DNA of 42,488 bases, taken from the NCBI GenBank assembly GCA_024277115.1, contig JAJRVW010000148.1:1-42488 (forward strand), given 5' to 3'. The position numbers were made by a program, and so were the translations under genes. This stretch comes from Calditrichota bacterium (GTDB taxonomy: Bacteria; Calditrichota; Calditrichia; Calditrichales; J004). This document shows, piece by piece, positions 1 to 8,966 of the stretch; position 1 is the stretch's first letter; each line of letters opens with the position of its first letter. The notes below the pieces were generated by a model, which worked only from the letters and a program-made list of their open reading frames with translations, ran no database searches and had not been told where the DNA came from.

Positions 1-1107
1 AAAATTATACGCGCCCTTCAGGGGCAGTTAGACAGGCGGTTGGTCGCCTCTTATGTTTTTTATCACGAAAAACGGGCGGAGCTGGCAGCGTTATTAGAAG
101 ATTTGACGCCGGAGAGGTTGAATAAAGTTTTTTTATTATCTACAGGATCTGAGGCTACTGAAAATGCCATCAAACTTGCCCGGACTTATGGCGTGCAAAA
201 AGGCGGACGGGAGAAACATATCATTGTCAGTTTTAGCAATGCGTTTCACGGCCGGACTTTGGGGGCGCAGCTTGCCGGGGGCAGCCCTGCACAGAAAGAA
301 TGGATTGTAAACCTTGATCCAGGATTTGTAAATGTTCCGTTTCCCGACGGGTTCTTTAATGAGGATACCCGTTTTGAACTATTTTTAGAATCGCTGGAAA
401 AACAAGGCATAAACCCTGGGCATATCGCGGGAGTTATTACCGAAAGTTATCAAGGTGGCGGCCCTTTTTTTATGCCGGTTAAATATGCCCAACGGCTGGA
501 GACATTTTGTCGGGAAAACGATGCATTGTTAATTGCCGATGAAGTTCAATCCGGATTTGGACGCACAGGTAAGTGGTTTGCTTTTGAACATTATGAAATT
601 GTTCCGGATATAATAGCGATGGGAAAAGGCATTTCTTCTTCTCTGCCTATAGCGGCGGTCATTGGACGGAGCGATGTACTGGACCTTTACACACCGGGCA
701 GTATGACCTCGACCCATTCGGGGAGCCCAATGCCTGTCGCAGCAGCAGTCGCAAATATAAAAGCTATGAAAGATGAAGCATTGGTAGCCAACGCCGCAAC
801 AATGGAAACAATTTTAATGCAGGGGTTGCACCGTATCCAAAAAAAATATCCGCAACACATCGCTTTTGTTAGCGGAAAAGGTTTAGTGGCCGGAATGCAA
901 ATTACCAAACCAGGTGCCAAAGTACCCGATGGGACGGCGGCTTTTAATATTAATGAAAAGTGTTTTCAGCGTGGTCTGCTCATGTTTGCCCCGGTTGGTA
1001 AAGCAGGGATGTGTGTTAAAATAAGTCCGCCGTTAGTTATCACTCAGGATGCTTTGGAAGAGGGCTTAAGTGTTTTGGAAGAAGCTTGTGATGAGGTCTT
1101 TCAATGA
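1..1107 (+). CDS. Class III PLP-dependent aminotransferase (5'-truncated by window edge)
   Basis: This is the C-terminal part of a fold-type I, class III aminotransferase of the 4-aminobutyrate/acetylornithine group. The reading frame is open from base 1, so the true start lies upstream; the TTG at 40 is internal. Visible hallmarks are the PLP-phosphate segment STGSEATENAIKLAR, the ring-nitrogen aspartate in LLIADEVQSGFGRTG, and the Schiff-base lysine in IAMGKGISSSLP (codon at 625-627, visible residue 209). The visible part is about 368 residues, most of a usual 420-450 residue enzyme. It lies 83 bp before a sodium/solute symporter gene. Substrate cannot be told from sequence; an amino-acid or amino-sugar-derived donor is possible given the neighbours. 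Confidence 0.9.
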   Translation, partial: KIIRALQGQLDRRLVASYVFYHEKRAELAALLEDLTPERLNKVFLLSTGSEATENAIKLARTYGVQKGGREKHIIVSFSNAFHGRTLGAQLAGGSPAQKEWIVNLDPGFVNVPFPDGFFNEDTRFELFLESLEKQGINPGHIAGVITESYQGGGPFFMPVKYAQRLETFCRENDALLIADEVQSGFGRTGKWFAFEHYEIVPDIIAMGKGISSSLPIAAVIGRSDVLDLYTPGSMTSTHSGSPMPVAAAVANIKAMKDEALVANAATMETILMQGLHRIQKKYPQHIAFVSGKGLVAGMQITKPGAKVPDGTAAFNINEKCFQRGLLMFAPVGKAGMCVKISPPLVITQDALEEGLSVLEEACDEVFQ

Positions 1108-1190
1108 AAAAAGAATAGCTTTCTAAACCAATACAAAAAAGAAATAATGATGCTTGTTGTGTGGTGATATTTATTTTGAGGAGCTCTTAG

Positions 1191-2828
1191 ATGCAGTTTT
1201 CAGTGCTTGATTTTAGTGTGTTTATAGGATATATAATTTTTATTGTCGGGTTGGGATTGTGGGTTTCCCGTGATAAAAAAGGCCACCAAAAAAATGCGGA
1301 AGATTATTTTTTAGCGGGTAAATCGCTGCCGTGGTGGGCCATCGGGGCTTCACTTATTGCAGCCAATATTTCGGCAGAGCAGTTTATCGGAATGTCCGGT
1401 TCCGGTTTTGCCATCGGGCTTGCAATAGCCTCTTATGAGTGGATGTCGGCCTTGACACTTGTGATTGTGGCCAAGTTTTTTATGCCTGTTTTTATAGAAA
1501 AGAAACTTTATACGATTCCCGAGTTTATTGAACGGCGGTTTAATACCAATCTAAAAACCATACTCGCCGTATTTTGGATCGCTTTATTTGTTTTTGTTAA
1601 CCTTACTTCTGTACTTTTTTTAGGCGCCAAGGCGGTAGATACAATTATTGGTAATGGCGATGGTGGTTTAATTCTTTATGCCATTATAGGGCTGTGCCTT
1701 ATCGCAGCAGCTTATTCGCTATACGGAGGGCTTGCCGCAGTTGTATGGACAGATGTTGCCCAGGTCGTAATTTTAGTCTTTGGTGGATTGATTACGACTA
1801 TTTTAGCTTTACAACAAGTTACACCAGAGGGTGGCGTTTTAAATGGCATGGATCATATAATCCAAACGGCCGGCGATAAATTTCACATGATTTTAAATCG
1901 AGAACACCCGGAGTATTTTAACCTGCCCGGAATAGCCGTGTTAATTGGTGGGTTGTGGGTGGCCAATCTTTATTATTGGGGATTCAATCAATACATAATA
2001 CAGCGCGCCCTAGCGGCCAAATCTATTGGCCAGGCACAAAAAGGATTGGTTTTTGCGGCATTTTTAAAGCTGATTATCCCTCTGATTGTGGTCATTCCAG
2101 GCATCATTGCTTTTGTTTTGTATTCCCAGCCGGAGGGCACGGCAATTATACCCGGTGTGCAAGAAGCGTTTACCAAACTCGATGGCAGTATTAATTTTGA
2201 CAAAGCTTATCCATGGCTCATCAGTACTTTTATACCAAGTGGGTTAAAAGGCGTGGTTATTGCAGCGTTGGTTGCCGCAATTGTCTCTTCATTGGCATCC
2301 ATGTTAAATTCTACGTCAACCATTTTCACGATGGATATTTATAGGCCTTACCTTAATAAGAATGCGACAGATAAACAAACCGTCAACATGGGCCGGATAA
2401 CTGCTGCCTGTGCTTTGGTTATTGCAGGCTCTATAGCTCCGTTATTAGGGAATATTCCACAGATGTTTCAGTATATTCAGGAGTATACCGGCTTGGTAAG
2501 CCCGGGTATTTTAGCTGTCTTTTTGATGGGTTTGTTTTGGGGGAAATCTACAAGTAAAGGGGCAATTATTGGGGTAATTGCATCAATTCCCGTTGCTTTG
2601 CTCTTAAAAACACAGGCGGTCGATTTACCGTGGATGGATCAAATGTTTTATACACTGCTTATTACAATGGTTATTATCGCCGGGGTAAGCCTGACTAGTG
2701 GAGAGGGAATTGAAGACCCGAAGCGTATTAAACTTACAAAGGAAACTTTTAAAACAAGCGAAGCTTTTAATGTAAGCGCGTATGCTATTATTTTAATTTT
2801 AGGTGTTTTATATGCAGCCTTTTGGTGA
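1191..2828 (+). CDS. Sodium/solute symporter (SSS family, SGLT-like)
   Basis: This 545-residue inner-membrane protein has the regular hydrophobic segments of the LeuT-fold SSS family. The N-terminal helix FIGYIIFIVGLGLWVSRDK is followed by the family signature AEDYFLAGKSLPWWAIGASL, then ANISAEQFIGMSG. Near residues 365-385 is the conserved SSLASMLNSTSTIFTMDIY stretch containing small and hydroxyl residues of the sodium site. The tone is that of the sugar-transporting SGLT/vSGLT branch rather than PutP (inference). A Shine-Dalgarno GAGGAG at 1178-1183 supports the ATG. It precedes a tagatose-pathway gene set and is the natural candidate for sodium-driven uptake of the sugar or amino sugar degraded by that operon. 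Confidence 0.9.
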   Translation: MQFSVLDFSVFIGYIIFIVGLGLWVSRDKKGHQKNAEDYFLAGKSLPWWAIGASLIAANISAEQFIGMSGSGFAIGLAIASYEWMSALTLVIVAKFFMPVFIEKKLYTIPEFIERRFNTNLKTILAVFWIALFVFVNLTSVLFLGAKAVDTIIGNGDGGLILYAIIGLCLIAAAYSLYGGLAAVVWTDVAQVVILVFGGLITTILALQQVTPEGGVLNGMDHIIQTAGDKFHMILNREHPEYFNLPGIAVLIGGLWVANLYYWGFNQYIIQRALAAKSIGQAQKGLVFAAFLKLIIPLIVVIPGIIAFVLYSQPEGTAIIPGVQEAFTKLDGSINFDKAYPWLISTFIPSGLKGVVIAALVAAIVSSLASMLNSTSTIFTMDIYRPYLNKNATDKQTVNMGRITAACALVIAGSIAPLLGNIPQMFQYIQEYTGLVSPGILAVFLMGLFWGKSTSKGAIIGVIASIPVALLLKTQAVDLPWMDQMFYTLLITMVIIAGVSLTSGEGIEDPKRIKLTKETFKTSEAFNVSAYAIILILGVLYAAFW

Positions 2829-2910
2829 TTTGAGCTTATAAAAAAAGACAGGTGATACCTGCTTATTTGTGCGTTTATAGATAAATATTAAATAAAGGAA
2901 AAACCGTTAA

Positions 2911-3645
2911 ATGTTAAACAAGAAATTTAGTGCAATCTTGGTAGATGATGCACCCTTAATCCGGGCTGAATTAAAACTTCTGCTTGGGGAATATCCTGAA
3001 ATTGAAGTGATCGGCGAGGCTTCTTCTGTAGATGAGGCCATCGTTTTGCTAGAGTCACAAAAGCCGGATGTAATCTTTCTGGATATTCAATTAAAAGGTG
3101 AAACGGGTTTTGATTTATTGGAGAAAACAGATATTACTTTTAAAGTAATATTTGTTACCGCTTATGATCAATACGCCATAAGGGCATTTGAAATAAATGC
3201 ATTGGATTATCTTTTAAAACCAATCAAAAAAGAACGCCTCTCTGATGCGGTGAAAAAACTTACACCGCAAGAAACCGAGTTTCTAGGGCCGAAAGAAACC
3301 GTCACCTATGACGACGTTATTTATTTAATGATTCATAGTTCTTTCAAATTTATTAAAATTAAACTGGTGAAATGTATCATCGCTGCGGGGAAATATTCAT
3401 ACATCTATTATGGGGACAGAAAGAATAAAGACCTTGTTTCCAAAACCCTTCTCGAGTGGGAAAACATTTTACCAAGTAAGTATTTTGTACGGATCCACCG
3501 TTCAACAATCATTAATTTTGAGCACGTTGAAAAAGTTGTTAAGCGAAAAAATTATACACACGAGGTATATGTTTCCGGGATTGAAGCGCCATTTATTATA
3601 AGCAGGCGCTTTGCCTCTAAACTGAAAAGACTTCTTTGTTTATAA
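2911..3645 (+). CDS. LytTR-family response regulator
   Basis: The protein is a 244-residue two-domain response regulator. Residues 6-120 are a CheY-like receiver with the acidic pair D12-D13, phosphoacceptor D58 in VIFLDIQ, the conserved threonine in FVTAYD and the lysine in LLKPIKK. Residues about 140-240 are a LytTR DNA-binding domain (IIAAGKYSYIYY, then VRIHRSTIINFEHVEKV). LytTR proteins bind pairs of direct repeats. No histidine kinase lies next to it; the nearest is the sensor at 27402-30590. Its placement between the symporter and the AgaS gene suggests that it regulates this catabolic operon. Its receiver closely resembles the stand-alone receiver at 31008, so the two are probably paralogues. 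Confidence 0.93.
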   Translation: MLNKKFSAILVDDAPLIRAELKLLLGEYPEIEVIGEASSVDEAIVLLESQKPDVIFLDIQLKGETGFDLLEKTDITFKVIFVTAYDQYAIRAFEINALDYLLKPIKKERLSDAVKKLTPQETEFLGPKETVTYDDVIYLMIHSSFKFIKIKLVKCIIAAGKYSYIYYGDRKNKDLVSKTLLEWENILPSKYFVRIHRSTIINFEHVEKVVKRKNYTHEVYVSGIEAPFIISRRFASKLKRLLCL

Positions 3646-3744
3646 GAATGTTTGAAGAGTGTAAAATAATTTTTACGATAATAAGAAGATGTCAATTAAA
3701 ACCCAACCATTTATCAATAGAGGCAAGAATAGGGAAAGTATTGA

Positions 3745-4938
3745 ATGATGCAAAAAAATATAGAAAAATATCTTGGTTATGATGAAAAACAATTACACGG
3801 ATTAGGCGGAACCTTTACGGCAAAAGAGATTACCGGACAACCCGGGTTGTGGCTCAAGACCATAAAGGGCATTCTAAAAAAGAAATTAGAAATCGACAAT
3901 TTTTTAAGACCTGTTCTTAAACTTAAGGATGTGAATATAATTTTTACCGGTGCAGGGACTTCTGCTTTTATTGGGGATACCGTCGCCGGTATATTTCAGA
4001 AAAATACCGGTAGAAACTGTAAGGCTGTGGCAAGTACCCAAATAGTTACCCATCCTCAGCTTTATTTTCAAAAACAAATCCCGACTTTGCTGATATCATT
4101 CGCGCGGTCCGGGAACAGCCCTGAAAGCATAAAAGCGTACGAGCTGGCCAATCAATTTTGTGAGCGTATTTTTCATTTTGTAATAACGTGCAATCCGGAA
4201 GGAAAGTTGGCCAGGGAAGCCATAAAAGGAAATAGCCAGGTTTTTTTACTCCCGCCCGAATCCGATGACCAAAGCCTTACCATGACAGGAAGTTTTTCTT
4301 CAATGCTTTTGACGGCCATTTTAATCTCGCGCCTTGCCGAGTTAGACATGCTTAAAAAACAAGTTGAACTACTCAAAATTTACGGAACGAAAATAATTGA
4401 GGAATATAACAAAAGCCTGAAAGATGCAGCCGGGATAAGTTTCCGGAGAGCGGTTTTTTTAGGATCAGGGCCAATGGAGGGTATTGCGCGGGAATCACAT
4501 TTAAAGCTACAGGAACTGAGTGATGGAAAGGTGATTTGTAAATTTGATTCTTTTCTGGGATTCCGTCACGGCCCGAAGGCGGTAATCGATGATCATACTT
4601 TGATGGTTTACCTGTTTAGTACAGATGAGTACGCCTGTAAATATGAAGTTGATTTGAACAAGACTGTGTCCTTGGGGCAAAAAGGGGTTTATAGCATCGG
4701 TGTTATGGAGCGCCCGCTTGAAGAAATCAACGTAGACTTACCCATCGTATTGTCAGGTTCTACCGAGCTTTTAGATAAGGACCTTTGGCTGGTTTGCTCT
4801 GTATTGCCGGCCCAAATATTCGGGTTTCATAAATCGGTACATTTAAAATTAAAACCGGATAGTCCATCGGAAAGTGGGACAATAACACGTGTGGTGCAAG
4901 GTGTAAAACTGTATTCCTATCCGAAAGAAAAAAAATAA
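3745..4938 (+). CDS. agaS: AgaS-type SIS-domain sugar-phosphate deaminase/isomerase
   Basis: This 397-residue cytoplasmic protein has two SIS domains. The first is around residues 65-200 (NIIFTGAGTSAFIGDTVAG, then SFARSGNSPESIKA). The second starts near residue 235 (AVFLGSGPMEGIARESHLKL) and contains the active-site-like FRHGPKAVID. The N-terminal LGGTFTAKEITGQPGLW is typical of AgaS. AgaS converts galactosamine-6-phosphate to tagatose-6-phosphate with release of ammonia. Two adjacent ATGs occur (3745 and 3748); AGGGA lies upstream. Its stop is one base from the next start, so it is translationally linked to the KbaZ-like gene. An older annotation, tagatose-6-P ketose/aldose isomerase, is the main alternative. 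Confidence 0.9.
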   Translation: MMQKNIEKYLGYDEKQLHGLGGTFTAKEITGQPGLWLKTIKGILKKKLEIDNFLRPVLKLKDVNIIFTGAGTSAFIGDTVAGIFQKNTGRNCKAVASTQIVTHPQLYFQKQIPTLLISFARSGNSPESIKAYELANQFCERIFHFVITCNPEGKLAREAIKGNSQVFLLPPESDDQSLTMTGSFSSMLLTAILISRLAELDMLKKQVELLKIYGTKIIEEYNKSLKDAAGISFRRAVFLGSGPMEGIARESHLKLQELSDGKVICKFDSFLGFRHGPKAVIDDHTLMVYLFSTDEYACKYEVDLNKTVSLGQKGVYSIGVMERPLEEINVDLPIVLSGSTELLDKDLWLVCSVLPAQIFGFHKSVHLKLKPDSPSESGTITRVVQGVKLYSYPKEKK

Positions 4939-4939
4939 T

Positions 4940-6253
4940 ATGTCAGAAAAATTAAAAAACATTTTGTCCGCTCATTGGCGTGGAGGCGGCGGGATATACT
5001 CAGTTTGTTCGGCTAACCGGTTTGTGCTGGAAGCTTCCATGTTGCAATCTCTAAAGGACAACTCCGTTTTATTAATTGAATCTACTTCCAATCAGGTAGA
5101 TCAGTTTGGGGGATATACCGGGATGAAACCGCAGGATTTTGTTAATTATGTGAAAAGTATTGCGCACAGCATGCGGTTCCCTTTTGAAAAAATAATTCTC
5201 GGAGGCGATCATCTCGGGCCAAATGTCTGGCAAAATGAAGAACCGGCCATTGCAATGCAGAAGGCCAAAGAACAGGTTGCTTCGTATGTAAACGCGGGAT
5301 ATACAAAAATCCACCTTGACGCCAGCATGCATTTAAGCGGCGATTTAAAAGAGGGCGAGAAACCGCTTGAAGCGAAGATTACTGCAGAACGCTCTGCCGA
5401 TTTGTGCATGGTTGCCGAACATGCTTTTCAAAACTCAGGATTTACCGAAGCGCCTTTATATGTGATTGGTACAGATGTGCCGATCCCCGGTGGGGCGATG
5501 GATGATTTGGAAAATATTCGCATTACCCCTGTTGAGGAAGTAGCTGAATCAATAGAAGTTACAAAAGAAGCCTTTTACTCAAGAGGGCTCAATGAAGCCT
5601 GGGAGCGGGTCGTGGCGATTGTTGCCCAACCGGGTGTGGAATTTTCGGATTCTGTTGTGGTTGATTATAATCCTGCTATTGCCGCTAAACTGACTGGTAT
5701 GATTGAGGGTTTTCAACCTGTCCTTTTTGAAGCGCACTCTACAGATTATCAGACGGGGGAGGCTTTAAAAAGGATGGTTAAAGATCATTTTGCAATCCTT
5801 AAAGTAGGGCCTGGTTTAACATTTGCCATGCGAGAGGCCATTTTTGCTTTGGCACAGATGGAAAAGGAATGGCTCGGGCTTAAAAAGCATACGAGCCTTT
5901 CCAATGTCATTGAGACACTCGGCCGGGTTAGTTTTGGCAATCCTCAATATTGGGCGAAACATTACCGGGGCACGCATGATGAAGTTGCTTTTGCCTTACA
6001 TTACAGCTACAGCGACCGCATCCGATATTACTGGCCCGATCCTAGTATACAAAAGGTATTAGGGCTTTTGATCAAAAACTTAAATAAAAATCCCATTCCG
6101 CTAAACCTTTTAAACCAATATTTGCCCGCACAATACGATGCAATACGCAATGGGCAAATCAATAATTTACCAAGGGATATAATTCATCATAAAATTTGCC
6201 AGGTATTATCCCCTTATTCCATTGCCACAGGTTTATGCCAATTGCAAAATTAA
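4940..6253 (+). CDS. kbaZ: D-tagatose-1,6-bisphosphate aldolase subunit KbaZ/GatZ-like (AgaZ)
   Basis: This 437-residue protein matches the GatZ/KbaZ family over its usual length. N-terminal residues GIYSVCSANRFVLEASM are followed by the signature STSNQVDQFGGYTGM, GGDHLGPN and HLDASMHLSGD. KbaZ/GatZ proteins are needed for full activity of the class II aldolase KbaY/GatY and have themselves been proposed as tagatose-6-phosphate kinases in some GalNAc pathways (recalled, not tested here). The partner aldolase is encoded at 8151-8966. The ATG begins one base after the agaS stop, indicating coupling. The end is followed closely by the DMT transporter gene. Confidence 0.9.
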   Translation: MSEKLKNILSAHWRGGGGIYSVCSANRFVLEASMLQSLKDNSVLLIESTSNQVDQFGGYTGMKPQDFVNYVKSIAHSMRFPFEKIILGGDHLGPNVWQNEEPAIAMQKAKEQVASYVNAGYTKIHLDASMHLSGDLKEGEKPLEAKITAERSADLCMVAEHAFQNSGFTEAPLYVIGTDVPIPGGAMDDLENIRITPVEEVAESIEVTKEAFYSRGLNEAWERVVAIVAQPGVEFSDSVVVDYNPAIAAKLTGMIEGFQPVLFEAHSTDYQTGEALKRMVKDHFAILKVGPGLTFAMREAIFALAQMEKEWLGLKKHTSLSNVIETLGRVSFGNPQYWAKHYRGTHDEVAFALHYSYSDRIRYYWPDPSIQKVLGLLIKNLNKNPIPLNLLNQYLPAQYDAIRNGQINNLPRDIIHHKICQVLSPYSIATGLCQLQN

Positions 6254-6269
6254 AAACAATGAGGTGAAA

Positions 6270-7157
6270 TTGAAAATCCGTCCATGGTTTATTTATGCAT
6301 TAATTACAACTCTTTTCTGGGGTGTTTGGGGCGCCCTGATTGAGATACCGGAGAAAGCAGGTTTTCCGGCCACGCTTGGTTATTCGGTCTGGGCATTAAC
6401 AATGGTCCCGCCGGCCTTAATAGCCCTTTACATTATCAAATGGAAGTTGGAGTATGATACCCGTTCGGTATTGCTGGGCTTTTTAATTGGCGTTACCGGC
6501 GCGGGTGGCCAACTTATACTTTTTCAGGCATTACGTTCAGGGCCGGCATACCTGGTGTTCCCTTTTATCTCTCTATCACCGGTAATAACAATCTTGCTTT
6601 CTTATATTTTTTTAAAAGAACGCGCCAGTCGCCGGGGATGGATAGGGATCGCTTTAGCTGTTTTGGCTATCCCGCTTCTTTCTTATCAAACACCGGAAGC
6701 AGGGGAAGGACAGGGAAGTGTATGGATCGTTCTTTCATTGTTGGTTTTTCTGGCGTGGGGATTTCAAGCCTATGTAATGCGTTTTGCCAATCAAACAATG
6801 AAAGCCGAAAGTATCTTTTTTTATATGATGCTGTCGGGTCTGTTATTGATCCCTTTTGCGCTCTGGATAACCGATTTTTCACAAGAAATTAACTGGGGGC
6901 TAAACGGTCCCTGGCTCACGGCTGTGATTCAGGTTTTAAACGCGGTCGGCGCTTTAATGATTGTGTATGCATTTCGGTACGGTAAGGCAATGATTGTAAG
7001 CCCACTGACCAATGCGGTCGCGCCGGTGATTACGATTGTGATTTCGCTTATAATCTACCAAGTAGTTCCACACCCGGTAATTATTACGGGGATGGGCCTG
7101 GCCTTGCTCTCAATATTTTTACTGGCGATAGAAGATGATACTGAAGAAAGTGCTTGA
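6270..7157 (+). CDS. EamA/DMT-superfamily transporter
   Basis: About 295 residues with roughly ten hydrophobic helices form two EamA-like repeats. The first starts at WFIYALITTLFWGVWGALI and the second at SVWIVLSLLVFLAWGFQAY. A longer frame starts at 6222 inside the upstream gene, but GAGGTG at 6261-6266 sits just before TTG 6270, and the helix begins right after it, so I favour TTG 6270 (GTG 6264 is possible). Family members move metabolites or sugars across the inner membrane, mostly by exchange or proton coupling. Its place inside the tagatose operon suggests a sugar or amino sugar, but the substrate is not determined by sequence. Confidence 0.85.
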   Translation: MKIRPWFIYALITTLFWGVWGALIEIPEKAGFPATLGYSVWALTMVPPALIALYIIKWKLEYDTRSVLLGFLIGVTGAGGQLILFQALRSGPAYLVFPFISLSPVITILLSYIFLKERASRRGWIGIALAVLAIPLLSYQTPEAGEGQGSVWIVLSLLVFLAWGFQAYVMRFANQTMKAESIFFYMMLSGLLLIPFALWITDFSQEINWGLNGPWLTAVIQVLNAVGALMIVYAFRYGKAMIVSPLTNAVAPVITIVISLIIYQVVPHPVIITGMGLALLSIFLLAIEDDTEESA

Positions 7158-7196
7158 TTAGAGCGTAGAAGGTGAGATAAACGATCAGGGAAAATT

Positions 7197-8147
7197 ATGT
7201 TAAAATTTGATGTACTTGTTGTAGGCGAATTAAATGTGGACCTTATTTTAAACCAGATTGACGGTCTGCCTGAAATAGGAAAAGAAAAACTTGCCGGTCA
7301 GATGACCTTAACACTGGGAAGTTCCTCTGCAATTCTTGCCGGAAACCTCAGTGCAATGGGCGCAAAAGTGGCTTTTCTCGGTAAGATTGGAACGGATAGT
7401 TTTGGGGATTTGGTAATTGACAGCTTGCAGAACCGTGGTGTAAACACAGAGCTGATCATACGTGACCCCAAATTAAAAACAGGCGCTACCATTGTTTTAA
7501 ATTATGATGAAGACCGTGCAATGGTTACGCACCCAGGCGCGATGGACCTTTTGACCATAAAGGATATAACAAAGGCGAAACTGGCAACAGCGAAACATCT
7601 GCATTTTTCGTCTTATTATTTACAACCGGGATTAAAGCCTAATGTACCGGAAATGTTCAAAATGGCTAAAGATATCGGACTAAGCACATCTTTTGATATG
7701 CAATGGGACCCGGCGGAAAAATGGGATTTTGATTATAAAAAAACTTTACCTTATGTTGATGTTTTTTTCCCAAACTTGCAGGAACTTAAACGACTTACTT
7801 CACAGTAAGATAAAAGGAAGATGATAGGGCAACTTGGAGATGGTGTCAATATTGTTGTTGTGAAAATGGGTGCGGATTGCTCTTGGCTTTGGAAGAATGG
7901 GGAAGGAAATTTTTTACCATCTTTTAAAAATAATCATGTCGTAGATGCGATTGGGGCGGGTGATAGTTTTAATGCCGGATTTCTTTATAAATATATTAAA
8001 AATAATAACGCCTTAAATGATTGTCAGAGATTTGCCAACCTTATGGGCGCTGTGAACACGACTGCCGCAGGTGGTACCACGGCTTTTGTCAATTATGCTG
8101 AAATAATGAAAACTGCACATAAAAAATTTGGATATTCTGAGAAGTAA
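7197..8147 (+). pseudogene. PfkB-family sugar kinase interrupted by one in-frame stop
   Basis: Codons 1-203 (7197-7805) encode the N-terminal part of a ribokinase/PfkB kinase: VVGELNVDLIL, LGSSSAILAGNLSAMGAKVAFLG and the NLQEL segment. A TAA at 7806-7808 follows. The same frame then continues from 7809 with NIVVVKMGADCSW and the C-terminal signature VDAIGAGDSFNAGFLY, which carries the catalytic aspartate. No bases need adding or removing to join the halves; the spacing between NLQEL and VVVKMG looks normal for the family. An intact enzyme of about 316 residues would phosphorylate tagatose-6-P or a related sugar. Options are a true nonsense mutation, a sequencing error, readthrough, or re-initiation at ATG 7821. 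SD AGGGA precedes the first ATG. Confidence 0.85.
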
Positions 8148-8150
8148 ATT

Positions 8151-8966
8151 ATGAATTTAACACAAAAACTAACACAGCTACAGGAAAACGGTTCGGCAAT
8201 TTGGGCTGCAAATTTTTATAACCTGGAAACACTCAAAGGTATTTTACAAGCATCGGCAGAAATGGATCAACCACTTATACTGCAATTAACCCGTGGTTCC
8301 ATTGAATATATGGGCCTGAAGCCGGCTGTGGCGATGGCCCGTGCAATGATCGAAGATTATGACCTACGCGCCTGGTTGCACCTGGATCATGGTGATTCTA
8401 TTGACCTGGTAGAACGATGCCTTGGGGCAGGATTTGACTCGGTGATGATTGACGCTAGTGAGCAACCTCTCGCCGAGAATATTAAAATTTGCAGAAAAGT
8501 TGTTGAATTGGCCGCGCCATTCTCTGCAAATGTTGAGGCGGAACTGGGTTATGTGGCCAAGTTGGGCCAGTCAACAGAAAAGGTTGGTTTTACCAAGCCG
8601 GATGACGCACAGTTTTTTGTAGCTGAAACAGGGGTAAATGCTTTGGCTGTGGCCATTGGCTCAGCGCATGGTTTTTATAAAGAGGAACCACGGCTTGATA
8701 TTGCGCTTCTAAAAAAAATTCGGGAAGCGGCAAAAATACCGCTAGTCCTTCATGGTGGCTCAGGTATTCCGTCAGTTCAGGTACGGGCCGCGGTTAAGGC
8801 AGGGATTTGTAAAATAAATGTTGCAACAGAAACCAAAAAAACGTTTATGAGGAATGTTAAAAATGAAGTTCTGGTACAAGAGGAAATAGATTTACGGAAA
8901 ATCTTTCCTGTTGGAATTGGCGCAGTAAAAAAGTTAATTGGAAATAAAATAAAAATTTTAATGTAA
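8151..8966 (+). CDS. kbaY: Class II tagatose/fructose-bisphosphate aldolase, KbaY/GatY-like
   Basis: This is a 271-residue zinc-dependent aldolase. It shows the catalytic aspartate D79 and zinc ligand H80 in LHLDHGDS, a zinc ligand H173 in GSAHGFYKEEPRLD, and H201 in VLHGGSGIP, followed by the phosphate-binding GICKINVATE. Class II aldolases of the KbaY/GatY type cleave tagatose-1,6-bisphosphate to dihydroxyacetone phosphate and glyceraldehyde-3-phosphate. It starts three bases after the kinase stop and closes the operon; its partner subunit is the KbaZ-like protein at 4940. It could also use fructose-1,6-bisphosphate, but the neighbours favour tagatose. Confidence 0.9.
   Translation: MNLTQKLTQLQENGSAIWAANFYNLETLKGILQASAEMDQPLILQLTRGSIEYMGLKPAVAMARAMIEDYDLRAWLHLDHGDSIDLVERCLGAGFDSVMIDASEQPLAENIKICRKVVELAAPFSANVEAELGYVAKLGQSTEKVGFTKPDDAQFFVAETGVNALAVAIGSAHGFYKEEPRLDIALLKKIREAAKIPLVLHGGSGIPSVQVRAAVKAGICKINVATETKKTFMRNVKNEVLVQEEIDLRKIFPVGIGAVKKLIGNKIKILM

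Noticed and set aside
2849-2861. CAGGT-GAT-ACCTG hairpin after the symporter gene
   Set aside because: Only five base pairs with no U-run; not convincing as a terminator or operator.
3661-3676. Hairpin GTAAAA-TAAT-TTTTAC before agaS
   Set aside because: A six-pair stem with only one G-C pair; too weak to call in AT-rich DNA.
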